From Lunularia cruciata (lineage: Eukaryota; Streptophyta; Marchantiopsida; Lunulariales; Lunulariaceae), in NCBI GenBank assembly GCA_948567375.1, contig OX419760.1:48422001-48486000 (forward strand): 64,000 bases of DNA, given 5' to 3'. Position numbers and translations under genes: made by a program. The notes beneath the pieces were generated by a model. That model saw only the letters and a program-made list of their open reading frames with translations, had not been told where the DNA came from and did not search any database. Below, in pieces: positions 1 through 12,060 of this stretch. Within the stretch, counting starts at the first letter, position 1. Each line of letters starts with the position of its first letter.

Positions 1-240
1 ATCGGTCGTTCTTTTCCATCCTTCGGCAGGGGTGGGATTGGTGGGGATTATCTTCTGCCCATTGGCATATTCAAGGAGGTCGAGGTCAGTGAGGACATCT
101 TTGAGATTACAAATCCAGGAGAAGTACTTCTCACTTCCCTTCAGAGGTTTAATGCGGTGCGAGTTGATGTTGGATTCGGATGTCATAATGAAGGGATGAT
201 ACGTGCATGGCTGGTCTATGATCTAGGCATCAATATATAG
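1..240 (+). other. Open reading frame running in from the window edge, unassigned
   Basis: Frame 1 is open from the first base to a TAG at 238-240 (79 codons, no start codon seen). I recognise no family in the translation. It could be the last exon of a gene to the left, or chance: an open frame of this length is not rare when all six frames are considered. The sequence is more GC-balanced than the AT-rich DNA that follows. Treat as unproven. Confidence 0.2.
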
Positions 241-2372
241 TCCAATGCAATAAGCCAAGTAGTGACCTCACAGGTACAATCCGTAATGATCAATAGCAAG
301 AGAGTCTGGACTATCAAGCTTTGGTCATGGCGCGGGGCTCATAACCCAGAAACCTTAGACATTAGACAACCTAATGGGAGCGTTGTGAGCCTACAACCTA
401 TTGTTGAATGTACAGCATCGTTTGCGAGAGATAGGATGAAGCTTAAAAAAAAAACAGTAAGCAAATCGAGCATGGTAAAATGACTAAGTGGATCAGATGT
501 GATTGCAGCGGATAAACTAAATGGGAGATAAGATTACACAGGATCTTATCAGTCAATCAAGGATATGGTACATCCATGGCCTGCGCCTTGGAGATAACTA
601 CATGTCCAAACTCCAGCAACATCTATAGGAGTCAGAATCAGATCTAGCTCCGGGTGCACTCTTCCTTCATGGTCGTTGTCTTCTGCATTTTGCAGATCAT
701 CCAGGATATAGCTGAAGCAATCCAAAAAGCCGGTATTGAATGTGTATTATAGATGCTGCATATTTTTGGGACATTTGCCAGTTGTTGTGTTCACCCTATT
801 GAAAGGCCGAATGTCGCTTAAAATGGATCTCACACAGGGTTGTTACCTGTATGCCTGATCGAAACATCTCGGCATAGATTAGCAAGCATTCCAGCAGTTT
901 ATTTTTAACCGGAAAGAAAGAAAGTAAAAACCTGTATGAGCTCTGATATGGAATGTACATTTTTCGGGTAGAGCTCTGCAAAAAGATGCCGAATAGCCCC
1001 ATGTAGGCTGCTTGCTTGAGGATCCGGAGCTCTCGGCACCAATGCTAAATCTCTCCCAACGGAGCTGCTCAATGAACTCTCTCTGTGGTGATCCCATTTT
1101 CACGCGAGCTGTTGATGTTGAGTTGAAATCAATCGTCTCAGCTGTCAAAGTCTCAAGCACTGGCACCTTTGAATGCTAGCCGGCTCCTGCAAATGAATAT
1201 CTTCCAAATCGTCTTGAAAGTGACGGGTTAGTCTCCCATTCTACAAAGTATAGATTGTACAAAACCCTGCTAACGTGAATACAGTAGCTAGAAACAATTT
1301 TGGTCAAGATTCCTCCTAGAATGAACTCTATGATATCACCCAAGGACTTGAGGCGGGTACTGCTTGTTCACTCATCGGTTAAAATCAGTCTTGAGATCAT
1401 AGTAATTTCAGGAGTCTTGATTGGTAAAAGGCGACCGCGTAGGAAAAATGAAGGATGGGAAGACCACATCAAGCCGTACAGTCCCAGTCTTGAAGGGAGG
1501 AAACGATAATAATTGAAAACAGACTTTGATCATCTTTTGAATGCGTTGTCCAAGTAGCGAATGGAAGGAAGAGAAGACTCTAGAGTCGAAGAGGCTAAAC
1601 TGCAACTGCCAGCCAAGATCACAAGCAGCAAGTCTGATATCGCACTGGTTAAGTCACATCAGGCTGAGAAACAAGGAGCTGTTGGGAATTCGATGAGCAG
1701 CAAGAGAAGTCTCTATTTCGTGAGAAGTTGAGAAACTAGTAAACTAGCCCTTGAATATATACCCGCAGCACGGGGATGCTTTGTCAATGTTTACTTTTCA
1801 ACATTGGCAACACAATTACTTCTCTTGGAGTGAGCATTCTCCAGAAAGGAGATTGAAACTCCAGATAAAGAATATCTAATGTTACAGTATTACAGAAATT
1901 TCTTTCTGCCTTCGACCCCAAGTCAAATACTTCTGGCACTCTAGATCAGATTTCTAGATTTAAATGTTTAAAATTGCAATTTGGTAGTTGCAGTGGGGGG
2001 TTGATTTGCAAGATTTATGAGGATTTACGGATAGAGGAGGTCTGCCAGTGTAAATTTATACGGGTACCCATAAATCCAAAAGTCTTGATTTGCTGAAACG
2101 CGCGTCAACGAGTTTATGAGTCATTTCATTTAAGGTGAAGGGTGAAAATCAAGAGAGGATTACGGTATAGAAGGAATTTTAATTTATTCGTGTGAAGTTA
2201 AGAACAACTAAAAGGTGGCCATGTGTTATGTAAGTATTATGAGCTGACACGTGAAAGAGAATTTTCCTTTCCCTTGGATTCTTGAACTATTAAACCGTCA
2301 AAGCTCTCCTCTTCCTCTTCCTCCCCATGGCAATCAAAGTTCATGAGCATACTTGTACAAACTTCCCTCATC
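241..2372. other. No gene resolved
   Basis: Only short overlapping open frames on both strands, none with a recognisable domain. The stretch at about 1425-1481 resembles the shared terminal sequence of the LINE-type repeat seen at 19669, 23700 and 37331 and is listed separately. I see no other supported feature. Confidence 0.4.
1425..1481 (-). repeat. Short fragment of the LINE-type repeat terminus
   Basis: The motif gaaggatgggaagacc followed by catcaagcc matches the left ends of the LINE-type copies at 19669, 23725 and 37331. The bases just before it (aaaggcgaccgcg) match those before the copy at 23700 (aaaggtgaccgcg). Only about 55 bases align, so this is a remnant or a very short 5'-truncated insertion. 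Confidence 0.4.
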
Positions 2373-2488
2373 CAAACAACCTTGCAAATTGAAGATTTCC
2401 CCCTCCTAGAAACACACAATTAGAATAATACAAACAACCTTGCAAATATGAAGATTTCCCCCTCTTAGAAACACACAATTAGAATAGT
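2373..2488. repeat. Tandem duplication, period 58, two copies
   Basis: Copy 1 begins at 2373 and copy 2 at 2431. Both read caaacaaccttgcaaat, then gaagatttccccctc, then agaaacacacaattagaata, with only a few differences. There are no coding signs. It sits about 200 bp from the left end of element A. Confidence 0.8.
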
Positions 2489-2683
2489 TTGAGGTTTCCT
2501 TGAGGCTAACTTTTTGCAACATGATTTGAGATTCTCGGAGCTTGAGATACAATTTCAGATTCTTGTTATCAACTACTTTGAGAAATTGGACTGTGGAGCA
2601 ATTGACCAGGTCAAGTTGCAAGGAAGTGTATACAGTTCTGCTATATGCAAGACTTGGTGATGATTGATGGCAGGGGTATCATA

Positions 2684-3082
2684 TGTAAAAGACCAAGACC
2701 GAGGAGAGAAATAGTAGAATGGAAACTCACATTGGTACATTTGAATGAGGGAAAACTCCGAATGCCTAGCATGAGCTTTGGCTTTGGTATTTATAGGTAG
2801 CATACAAAGCCCTTGAGTTGTTTTCTTAGAGTGCAAGCCAAGTTAGCTAGGAAGCTTCTCAAGAAGCCGCCTACTTGGCGTGCAAGCTAAGCTAGTTAGA
2901 AACTTCTAGAAGCTTCCTTCTAAAAGTTACTTGCTTGGAGCGCAAGTTAACTAGTTGGGAAGCTTCCCAAGAAGCTTCCCAACTATTTATCCTAGATGCT
3001 TCTAGAATATTCTAGGCTAATTTGGCTTATTCTCTACTTCGTTAGCCTTACTAACTACGTCGCTAAACTCCATATTGTTACA
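2684..3082 (-). repeat. 3' LTR of element A
   Basis: 399 bp, with the element read on the minus strand. U3 consists of three related units of about 50-60 bp, each with a gtgcaagctaagctag-like head and an agaagcttct palindrome. A four-unit heat-shock-element match (GAAacTTCtaGAAgcTTC) lies at 2899-2916 and a three-unit match (TTCtaGAAtaTTC) at 3000-3012. A TATA box (TATAAATA on the minus strand) is at 2788-2795, so both arrays are upstream of it. The pol frame reads through the boundary at 3082 and stops inside this LTR at 3017. Confidence 0.9.
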
Positions 3083-6000
3083 TATTCCCTCACCGCAAGT
3101 TGGTGACGTCCTCGTTGCCATTGAAGCTTCAAACTCCTGGATGGCCATTTGTGCATTTTGGAGGTGAGAAAGAAGTTCCCATGTGGCATCATGAAGGGGA
3201 TACCCTTTCCAAAGGACCTTGTACTCCATATGTTGGCGACGTCCTCGTTGGATGTGGCAACGTGCAAGGATACAATCAACTTCATACTCCTCATGATCAT
3301 TGATAGGGAAAGGGGGAGGAGGAGGTTGGACTCAAGAGGAAAAGGAAGAGGGTTAGGACCAAAGGGTTTCAACTTGGAAATATGAAAGACAAGATGGATG
3401 CACATATGAGAATGCAAGGCAAGTCAATAAGCAACAAGAGAGACAATTTAGGTGATATCAAAAGGTCCTATCCAATTAGGAGCAAGTTAAGAACTTGGGA
3501 ATCACGTGGGAGGGGTAGATTACTAGAGGATAGCATAAATTTATCACCAACTTCAAAGGTGAGATCATGACGATGGTGGTCTGCATATTGTTTTTGATGA
3601 TTTTGAGCAACAAGGAAGTGAGATTTGGCTTTTGTTGGAGAGATTTGGATATGGTAGTCAAGAAGGTTGAAGTACAAGGGACCTAAGACGGGGGAGGAGT
3701 AAGAAGAGAATTTGGGACAAGCTGATCTTGGCCAAAATTGAGAAAGAAAGGAGAGAATTTGGTGCTTGCATGTTTAGAATTGTTGTATGCAAACTCTGTA
3801 GCTGCAAGACATTCATCCCAATTGGTATGGTGAATGTTGACAAAGGCACAAAGAATATCTTCCAAGGTGCAATTTTCATGTTCAGTTTGTCCATCAATTT
3901 GAGGATGATAGGTTGTGGAGAAAGCAAGCTTGGTGCCAAGTATCTGGAAGAGGGCTTGCCAAAACTTTTCAATGAAGCAAGGATCACGATCAAAGATGAG
4001 TACACATGGCATCCCATGATGTTTGAATACATTATCAAATTAGAGTTACGCCAAGGTTGGAGCATCCATGATATCAACCATTGGTGCCAAATGGATTTGC
4101 TTACTAAGCTTATCCACAAACACCACAATTGTTGTGTGATCTTGTTGTGTCTTGGGCAAGGAGGTGATGAGATCTAAGCTCACATGTTCCTAATGAGTAG
4201 TTGGAATGGGAAGTGGCTAAAGGAGTCCACTCGGCTTCTTGTTACAGGCCTTGTTGTGTTGATAACTCTCACACAATTGGACAAACTCCCAAACATCTTG
4301 TGTCATGTTGGGCCACCACCATTGGCGTTGGAGGGTACCCAAGGTCTTGTCCACCCCCATGTGACCAGCTATTGGTAGATCATGGGCTTCCTAAAGGTGC
4401 ACAAGTCACCTTTGGCTGGAACATAAATCCGGTCCGCATGAAATAGAAGGCTTTCCTTGAAGGAGAAGGTGTTGTACTCCTTATCACATGTTGTCAGACG
4501 ACCATGTACCATTTGGAAGAAGAGATCTTGTTGTAGAGCTGACCAAAACTTGTTATGGACCTTGGAGTCAATTGATATTGTCGTAATTGCTGACGTGATG
4601 AGAGGAAGAGACTTCAAATCAGTTCATTGTGATAGAGCATCAGGGATGACATGGAACTAACCTGGTTTGTACTCAAGTTTGATGTCAAAAAATTGGAGTT
4701 GCTCTTCCCATCAATGATGTTGATGTTGACTCTTCATGTGTTCCAAGTGTAAGTTTTGCAACAATGGCTTGTGATTAGTTTGCATGATCACTTGTTTTCC
4801 CAAGAGATAATGTCTCCATACCTTGGTGGCATATACCATTGCAAGTTGTTCCTAATCTTGAGCAGAGTAATTTCTTTCAGCTGTATGTAGTCGGTGAGAC
4901 ACAAAGGCAATGGGATGTAGTCCACTTGGGAATTCTTGTTGCAATACAACTCCAATTGCAAAGTAAGAAGCATCAAAATCAGCCACACAAGGTAGTTGAG
5001 GATCATATGGTTGAAGAATGAGTCTTGAAGACACCATATGCTTTAGCTTTTGGAATGCTTCTTCATGCTTGGTGGTATACTAGAAGCTCAAGCTCTTTCT
5101 CAAGAGATCAATCAATGGTGCAGCACATGAGTATAATAGTGGATGAACCGTTGGTAAAAACTGGGCAATCCATTGAACGCCCGTACTTCTGTAGCATCCT
5201 TTGGGGTAGGCCAATCAGTAATGGCCTTGATTTTCTCTTCTTCCACCTTGATCCAATCTGATGCAATCTGATGAGATCTTATGACCCAAGAAGGTAAATT
5301 ATTTCTGCCAAAATGCACACTTTGACTTCTTGTAGTAACATTTCCATTATCGTAATCATCTTAGGACTTCTTGTATATGATTCACATGTTCTGCTTTTGT
5401 CTTACTATAGATTAAGATATCATCCAAGAACACCACCATGGATCAATCCAATAGTCCATCCAACACCCAATGCATCTTATCCATGAAGACCATTGGAGCA
5501 TTAATGAGTCCAAAAGGTAGAACTCTCCACTCAAAATGTCCATACCTTATGTGAAAGGCAGTCTTTTGCACATCCTCTCTATCAATAGGAATTTTCCAGC
5601 AGCCGCTTCAAAGATCCAACTTGGAAAAGTAGCATGCTCCACTTAGTTGATCAAGCAAGTCATCGATCCGAGGCAATCTTCACGGTTTGCTTATTGAGCC
5701 CATGATAATCAATACAAAAATGAAGTCCTCTATCCTTCTTTCAAAAAATAGTACCGGTGCTCCCCAAGGAGAGGTATTATGTTGTATGAAGTCCTTCTCC
5801 AATAACTCTATAAGTGTTGTTTGCAACTCCTCCAACTCCTTTGGTGAGAGCCAATAGATCGGTCTACTCACTAGAGTACTCCTTGGCAATAACTTGATCT
5901 TGAAGGCCATACTTCAATTGGAGGGTAAACCCTTTGGTAGATCATTCAGAAACACGTCCGCAAACTCTTGAACTATCCGATAAACCATTGCTTGATGAGG

Positions 6001-8343
6001 CCCTTGGCCCTCCTTTGATTGTTCTTGTGCAATCAGCTTGATCCACACCGTGAATACATACTTATCTTCCTCCAAAGCTTGCTCTATGGCTGCTTTACTA
6101 ACCAACTTCCCTTCCATGGACTCATCTCTCTTCCAAGCTTGATCCATGGTTGACTTCTGTAGTACTCGAAGGACAAGAGAAGAGAGAAAACACAAATTAC
6201 ACACTCAACATTTGGTGCTCCAGAGGAGCACCTTCTCTTTATTATATAGACAAAGAGTGTCTCCTCCATGGAAGCTCCACCATAGGATTAGGCACATAGA
6301 TAGGTGACATGTCAGCAAGCTCCATCCTTGGATTACTTACTTGGATGGGTGACATGTCGGTCTAGGTCCTATCTGGTTGGTCAAACAAGCTTTGACCAGA
6401 GGGAATATTTTAGGGAATCTTCTTGTAAGAGTCTCAGAATCACGTAAGGTACCATTGGAAAGCTCTCAATGAGACAAACCAAGAAGGATGGAAGGCCAAC
6501 CTTTCCTCCATTGTGGGGGAATCTGCACATTTTTTAGGCCTAATTCATCCGTTTATGCCTCCAAAATTGCCTTCAAAAATTTCAGGCATATTTTGGTTCC
6601 TACTCTATTAGTAGAAGTCTCCTTTTGGTGATACCTCTTTCTGATCAGTTAAGTCCATCATATGTAACATCCTTCCAGATGTTACCAAACCAATTCTCAC
6701 CTTTAAATCATATGTCTAGCTATTGGTTCTAAGGTTCTCAAGTCTATTTTGGTTTCTACTCTATTAGTAGAAGTACTCTTTTGGTGATACTTCTATCTGA
6801 TCTATTTTAACCATCATGTATAACATCATTCTAGATGTTATCAAACCGAATTTCACATCTAGATCATATGGCTAGCTCTTGGTATTACACCTTCTTGGCA
6901 AACTTCCCATCTTGGGACTCACCTCCCTTCAAGGTTTGCTCTATGGCTACCTTATCAACAAACTTCCCATCTTGGGACTTACTATTCTAAGGTGTCTTAC
7001 TCAAAGGTGCCAGACAACCTAATCAAAAATTCTTACCTTGGTATTGTACTTGAATTTGTCATTGGGTCCAATCAAATTGAACCTTATGATATTCCAGCCA
7101 AGGTAGACCCAAAATGATATCATTGTGTAGAGGTGCTACTATAAACCTCATACACTCCAAATACTCCTTCCCATTCTTGAAGATAACAAGATGCAAGGTA
7201 CGGAATGCAAAACCTTTTCTACCATCCGCCATCATCAAACTACTTCTAATCATTGGCGTGATAGGAATACCCAATTCCTTTGCTACTTGCATAGACATGC
7301 AATTCTTTGAACTTCCAGAATCAACCAAAATCCTACAACCCCGATTAGATATCATACCTTGCAAGTGAAGCAAACTTGCATAGGTTGAGCATTCAATCTC
7401 ATTGGAACTAATCAAGCTCCTAGTAGGTGGCTCAAAATCTCCTATTGGGATTCCTTGTTTCCTTGATCCTTTTGTTCCACAAACTCCATCTGGGCAACTT
7501 GTTGAGGTCGCACATTCCTAAGTGGGCATTCAGCAATGCAATGTCCAACTTGGCAACAATAAAAAATAACTCCATTTTATCGCAATCTTCCTTTATCCAT
7601 TGTACCAAGTGGTCTCCATTGGATAGTATCAATCTCCATTGGTGTTGGTTCTTCCATCCGTGCATAGTGTATAGGTAGGCCTTGTGTAGGTTGAGGTTGA
7701 GACCAAGTTGTCACCACTTATCAAAGCGCTTAGCCAATTGCATGGCTTTTTCTACATTTTGTGGTTCTTGCATGGTCACCTCCAATTTGGTTCATGACTT
7801 CAATTCCCGCACAAATTGATCTAGAACTTCACCTTCTTGTATATCTGAAATCCGCATGATGATGTTCTAAAATTGTGTGATGTAGCTCTTTACTAAGCCA
7901 ACTTGCTCCAACTCTGCCAATTTATCTTGTGCGGCTCGGGTGGCATTTATAGTTTGAAATCGATCTAATATTGCATCTTTGAATTTTGCCCATGTCAAAA
8001 TTGGTGCAACAATTTGTCGTTCCGCTCGCTCCACTTGGAATCGCCACCAAAGTCTTGTCACACTATCTAATTAGCTAAAGGCCAAGAGAATTTGTTTCCG
8101 TTCATCTTGAAGTTTGGTGGATTCAAAGTAACATTCGTAGTCAAACACAAAATTCTCCATTGTACCCGGAAGATTCTTGCCTTCAAACACCTTGGATTTT
8201 GGAAATCAAATGCAATCTTCTCCATCTCAAATTGACGCTCTCTCTATATGTTCTCGTCATTGCTGATCTCATTCATCCAACAATCGAGTAAGGTGCTTGA
8301 TTTTTTGCTACATTGCAAGGATAACGTCCGGTATTGCCGCCAT
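3017..8343 (-). pseudogene. Element A gag-pol polyprotein, broken
   Basis: The remnant starts at an ATG at 8343 (minus). Gag (about 8343-7440) has the retrotransposon gag region and a degraded CCHC knuckle near 7550 whose first cysteine is lost. The protease region (7415-7059) keeps the active-site motif LVDSGS. Solo LTR D5 interrupts the frame at 6889-6158. The reverse transcriptase lies at about 5910-5400, with the catalytic FLDD box near 5430. RNase H (5037-4852) keeps the DASYFA segment. Integrase at 4012-3683 carries the FDRDP aspartate motif and a GQTE glutamate region. The chromodomain is at about 3330-3110. Frameshifts and stops separate these blocks, so no functional polyprotein is made. 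In a live element this protein makes the capsid, copies RNA to DNA and inserts it, with the chromodomain guiding integration to chromatin. Confidence 0.88.
6158..6889 (-). mobile_element. D5: solo LTR of family D inside element A pol
   Basis: A 732-bp minus-strand LTR closely similar to the LTRs at 39054, 40190, 41147 and 59902. Ends are TGTAATACC-type and GTATTACA-type (here slightly mutated: tgtagtact at the left edge). Flanks are acttc (6153-6157) and ccttc (6890-6894), an imperfect 5-bp target duplication. No internal retroelement sequence remains, so this is what LTR-LTR recombination leaves. It inserted after element A was in place. Confidence 0.88.
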
Positions 8344-8614
8344 AGCTACTACTCTATTCCACTACTCCCAATTTATCTAATTGATTAGCACATAGATGCA
8401 ACATATCCACCATTCTCCATAAGTTACAACCGGAAGTATCAAGGGTTCCTCAGACACGGTGATCATATGTAGAAAATCCTACCCAAAGCGCGAGGTGATG
8501 AATTATGTGAAACAATACTTGGGTAATATTTGGACATGAAAATCCCAATGGTTTGGCAGAAGTGGATTCAGTGGTCTATAAATTCCATCCATCCCATTCT
8601 TGCTTTGATACCAA

Positions 8615-9025
8615 TGTAAAAGGCCAAGACCGAGGAGAGAAATAAGAAAATGGAAACTCATATTGGGACACTTGAATGAGGGAAAACTCCAAATGCCTAG
8701 CATGAGCTTTGGCTTTGGTATTTATAGGTAACATACAAAGCCCTTGAGAAGCTTCTCAAGAAGAGCCCTTGAGCCGCTTTCTTAGAGTGCAAGCCAAGTT
8801 AATTAGGAAGCTTCTCAAGAAACTTCCTTCTAGAAGACGCCTACTTGCCGTACAAGCTAAGCTAGTTAGAAGCTTCTAGAAGCTACCTGCTTGGGGCACA
8901 AGTTAACTAGTTGGGAAGCTTCCCAAGAAGCTTCCTAGATACTTCTAGAATATTCTAGGCTAATTTGGCGTATTCTCTACTTTGTTAGCCTTACTAACTA
9001 TGTCGCTAAACTCCATATTGTTACA
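8615..9025 (-). repeat. 5' LTR of element A
   Basis: 411 bp, at the right end because the element reads on the minus strand. It carries three-unit heat-shock-element matches GAAgcTTCtaGAA at 8869-8881 and TTCtaGAAtaTTC at 8943-8955. The corresponding four-unit array of the other LTR has lost its last TTC here (TAC). The LTR ends at ttaca (9025), followed by the target duplicate tcata and an AT dinucleotide run. Confidence 0.9.
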
Positions 9026-9030
9026 TCATA

Positions 9031-12000
9031 TATATATATATATTACCACAAATGAAAAGGGAAAGGAATAAAAATCACACATAAATGTTAAAGGGAAAAG
9101 GAGTACAAGGCCGGACCTTCTTAGAGGCCTGGAAAGAAACACAAGAACCAAATACAACCCCACAAGAAGAAAATTGAGAGAAGTGCAATAACACCTATGA
9201 AAGTAAGGGAGTGTAGGCTACTCCTAAATGATATGGTAGAGGTCCTCCAATGGTATGTCCGATAAGTGGGAGGAAGATCCAAGTCGTGCTAGGTGTGCCC
9301 ATTGCCACCGCCCGTTGGTGAAGATCCAATGCTTGAGTGCATTGCAATGTGACTGATACACGATGTCAATAATATGATGTGAGCATGGCTAGAGAGACAA
9401 GCAATGCCCCTCTTTACTATGGCTGTGGGTGCATAGTGTTGTAGTAAACTCCTTAGAATTAAATTAGAAGTTGTCAATCAAGTGTGAAGCCAAGCTCCAT
9501 AGCCTTTCCTCTTGCATGAGAGAATCTTAGCTCTATTTGGTAGAAGCATATTAATGAGGATGCTAGTAAGTGTGTGAGAGTGCATATGCTAACTAAGATC
9601 CACTTGAATCTTCCTAAAGTCTAAGGACAAAAAGTCAATAAACTTGGGGAATGATGTGTGTGTTGTGCTTGGTAGTAAATCTTGAGCCAACTAAAGATAT
9701 GACTTAAAAGCATAAGTGTTTGAATTCATTATGGTGATGGCACCAACAAAAAATATTTCCTTCATGTGGAAGCCTATCTGCTTAACAAAGGACTACAAGG
9801 GCCCAAGCTTCAATATATGCTACTAGTGTTGTGGCATCCTACTCTATGAGGCCACATCACATCTGCCCATGACTATGGGAAGAGCTCTTTTTTTCCTATA
9901 CTACTCATTTGAGAGTTGTGGGAGCAAGCATAGCCCTAAGAAAGTGGAGAAAGTATGTCAGATGGTGCTATCAAACATCCTCAAGTGTGGTAGCAATATC
10001 TCTATATGAGGGAAAGTCTTTACAAAATATGAGGCCCTTGGGAGGTAAGACCATGCAAGAATAGAATAAGCCACTTGGGTATTCCTTAATTGGGGTAGGA
10101 GATGAACATGGGCTATAGCTTGGACTAGGGTGTCTAAAATGAGAGCACTACAATAATCTTCTTATCCCAAAGGAGACCCCAAAAATCTCAAACCACCTAT
10201 AGTGAACTAGAATTCTGGGGGAACTCAAAGGGAGTGAGGACTGTACATGGGCTCCAGACCTTGCATTTACAGGTTTGAACTCATAAACCCAAGGCCTCTA
10301 AGCATAGTATGAAAGAAAACACCGCTTGAATGGCCTCCAAAGGTCTCCCAAGTGTATGAGTGTAAGCTAAGAGGGAAGGGAGAAGACATTATGGAAAATC
10401 AGCTGCCATATGTTAATGAGCCTTGTAATGTGCTATGGCAAACAGAGGCCCTCCCAAGGGATCTCCCTTTTGTGTGCACTCTACTAAAGTCAACTGTGTG
10501 AACTCTCTAGTAGTAGTATAGTTGTTGTATAATAGAGGTGTCTCTATACCATAGAAAGTACGCACAAATGGTATCAAGGAGGGAACCTTATCTCTACTTG
10601 AGTGAATAAGACAAAGCAATGTTGGATGAGAGATGGTATTGAAGGCATTGGAGACATCAACTTGGACCACCACCCAATCTAGATGAATGTTCAAGGATGT
10701 TTGAATCCCCACAATCCTCATCTTGCATCTCTCTAGAGTAGCCATTGCAAATTGATGTGGAGAGAACACAAACAAAAAAGACTGGCACAATTGTACATAA
10801 GGAGTACAAGAAACCAAATCCAAAAAAACATCTCCAATGGCAATGGACTACTACTTCAGATCTCCTTTGCAAGTGCTAGGAGATGAAAAGGACCAAAAAG
10901 ATGAGTTGTTGCAATGAGCACTTGGCTTGAGGCAATGCATTGACAAAAAGCAAAGAGAAGAGGAAATTCCAACTTTGGAGCATTTGAGGAGAGTTAAATT
11001 GTAGGTGCTCAAAAACTAGCCTGGATAGCCCACCCATAGAAAAACATGAGCAGTGGAGTAATGCATGGAAAAAGTAGGACTTTGTAAGTTGTAACTCCTT
11101 GTCTAGTTGGTAATCATGGAGAAATGATAGAAGATTCTTTATGGTAGATGGATGTAGGGTAGAGTCTATAAAGTAGATAGACTATCCAAGGAGAAGAGCA
11201 TTGGTTGAGAGGAGTAATAGCGCTTGAGTTGCCCCTCTGTACTCACTTGCTTGACCTAACATCAAGGAGCAATGAAGACAACGATGCTATGGAGACTCTA
11301 AAATGGAGGTAATAGAGCATGGGGCTATGGAGATTCTAAAATTTTCCAAGCAACCTAGGCCCTTATGGTGTACACCTCTTGGTGGGCTGCCTAATCTCCT
11401 CTCAAAAACCTATGAATCCTAGAGGCAATCTTGCAATATCACAAAGCACCTACATGGAGAAAAGGGCCAATAAAGTCCAAGTGGAGATACCCTTTTTGTG
11501 AGTACTGGCCAAAATAGCATAAAATAAGAAAGAGAGTGTGGAGCCATGAGGGAATCCAATGGCAAGAAGATCCAAGTGTACATCTTTGGTTGGGGCAAAC
11601 TTGGTAGGAATGCTTGGAGAAGGTCCAATGAGTATAACCAAGAGTATGAGTCTAGGAGAGCTTGGATAGCCACTACCAGCATACAAATAGGATCTAGAGG
11701 TGTAAGATAAGTGGTGGCTATAGCTTGCATATATAAGCAATGAGATCTTTTTCTATGTTGGGCAAGTCCAATCTCTACCTATGAACAATCCAAACAAGAT
11801 TGAGTATGATGCTAATGAGGCATGATATATGGATGTGATGATGGCCCTAGTGTAGGAGATTGATCTTGTATGGGTGGTGGGGCAATAGTGGTAGGAAGAG
11901 GATGTAGAAGGTCCACAAGAGGAGGATGAGGTATAGGAGGTCAAGTGGTGGGGCATCCTCCAAAGGGGAGTCACCTCGTATCAAGCCCATTGATAGTAGA

Positions 12001-12060
12001 GAAGAAGTACATGATCTAGAGATCAAACGACTCAATCTGGATAAACCTCAAAAACTGTGG
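9031..12060 (-). mobile_element. L1: LINE-type (non-LTR) reverse transcriptase remnant
   Basis: A degraded minus-strand element whose clearest part is the reverse transcriptase at 10960-10413. Read on the minus strand it has the motifs IAIGDVFLDLVS, then VQVDVSNAFN with the catalytic aspartate of motif A, then QKGDPLGGPLFAIAHYKA. Further downstream (about 10300-10250) a CKVWSP-like segment matches the thumb region of copy L2. Upstream open frames at 11974-11419 show no recognised domain. The same protein family recurs at 38736-41146. Boundaries are not resolved: no target duplication or tail was found, and the 9031-10200 part is assigned only by position. Confidence 0.6.
10413..10823 (-). pseudogene. 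Reverse transcriptase core of LINE-type element L1
   Basis: A 136-codon open segment covering reverse transcriptase motifs from just after the fingers to the GDPLGG loop. Motif A reads QVDVSNAFN and the following block VPSLIPFVRTFYG. The loop reads QKGDPLGGPLFAI, typical of non-LTR reverse transcriptases rather than of Ty3/gypsy ones (compare FMDD in element B). The frame ends before the catalytic YADD box. The upstream motif IAIGDVFLDLVS continues this frame at its 5' side. It copies template RNA in an active element, but here it is a fragment. Confidence 0.7.

Larger units (their letters stand above)
2679..9030 (-). mobile_element. Element A: Ty3/gypsy chromovirus, both LTRs and 5-bp target duplication
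   Basis: A structurally complete but coding-dead LTR retrotransposon on the minus strand. The element proper is 2684-9025, flanked by the direct repeat tcata at 2679-2683 and 9026-9030. LTRs lie at 2684-3082 and 8615-9025 and have short inverted ends (TGTAA...TTACA). Next to the 5' LTR (the right one) is a primer-binding site complementary to initiator tRNA-Met (tggtatcaaagca read on the minus strand, 8601-8613). The internal domain order in the direction of transcription is gag, zinc knuckle, protease, reverse transcriptase, RNase H, integrase, chromodomain, which defines a chromovirus. An unrelated solo LTR (D5, 6158-6889) lies in pol between protease and reverse transcriptase. Element B is a close relative in the opposite orientation 4.3 kb away. 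Confidence 0.92.

Noticed and set aside
2820-3000. CRISPR-like array in the repeated LTR units
   Set aside because: The units are diverged promoter repeats inside an LTR of a plant retrotransposon, without unique spacers, and the DNA is eukaryotic.
3728-4177. 149-codon plus-strand open frame
   Set aside because: It is antisense to the integrase of element A. Antisense open frames over retroelement pol genes are common by-products.
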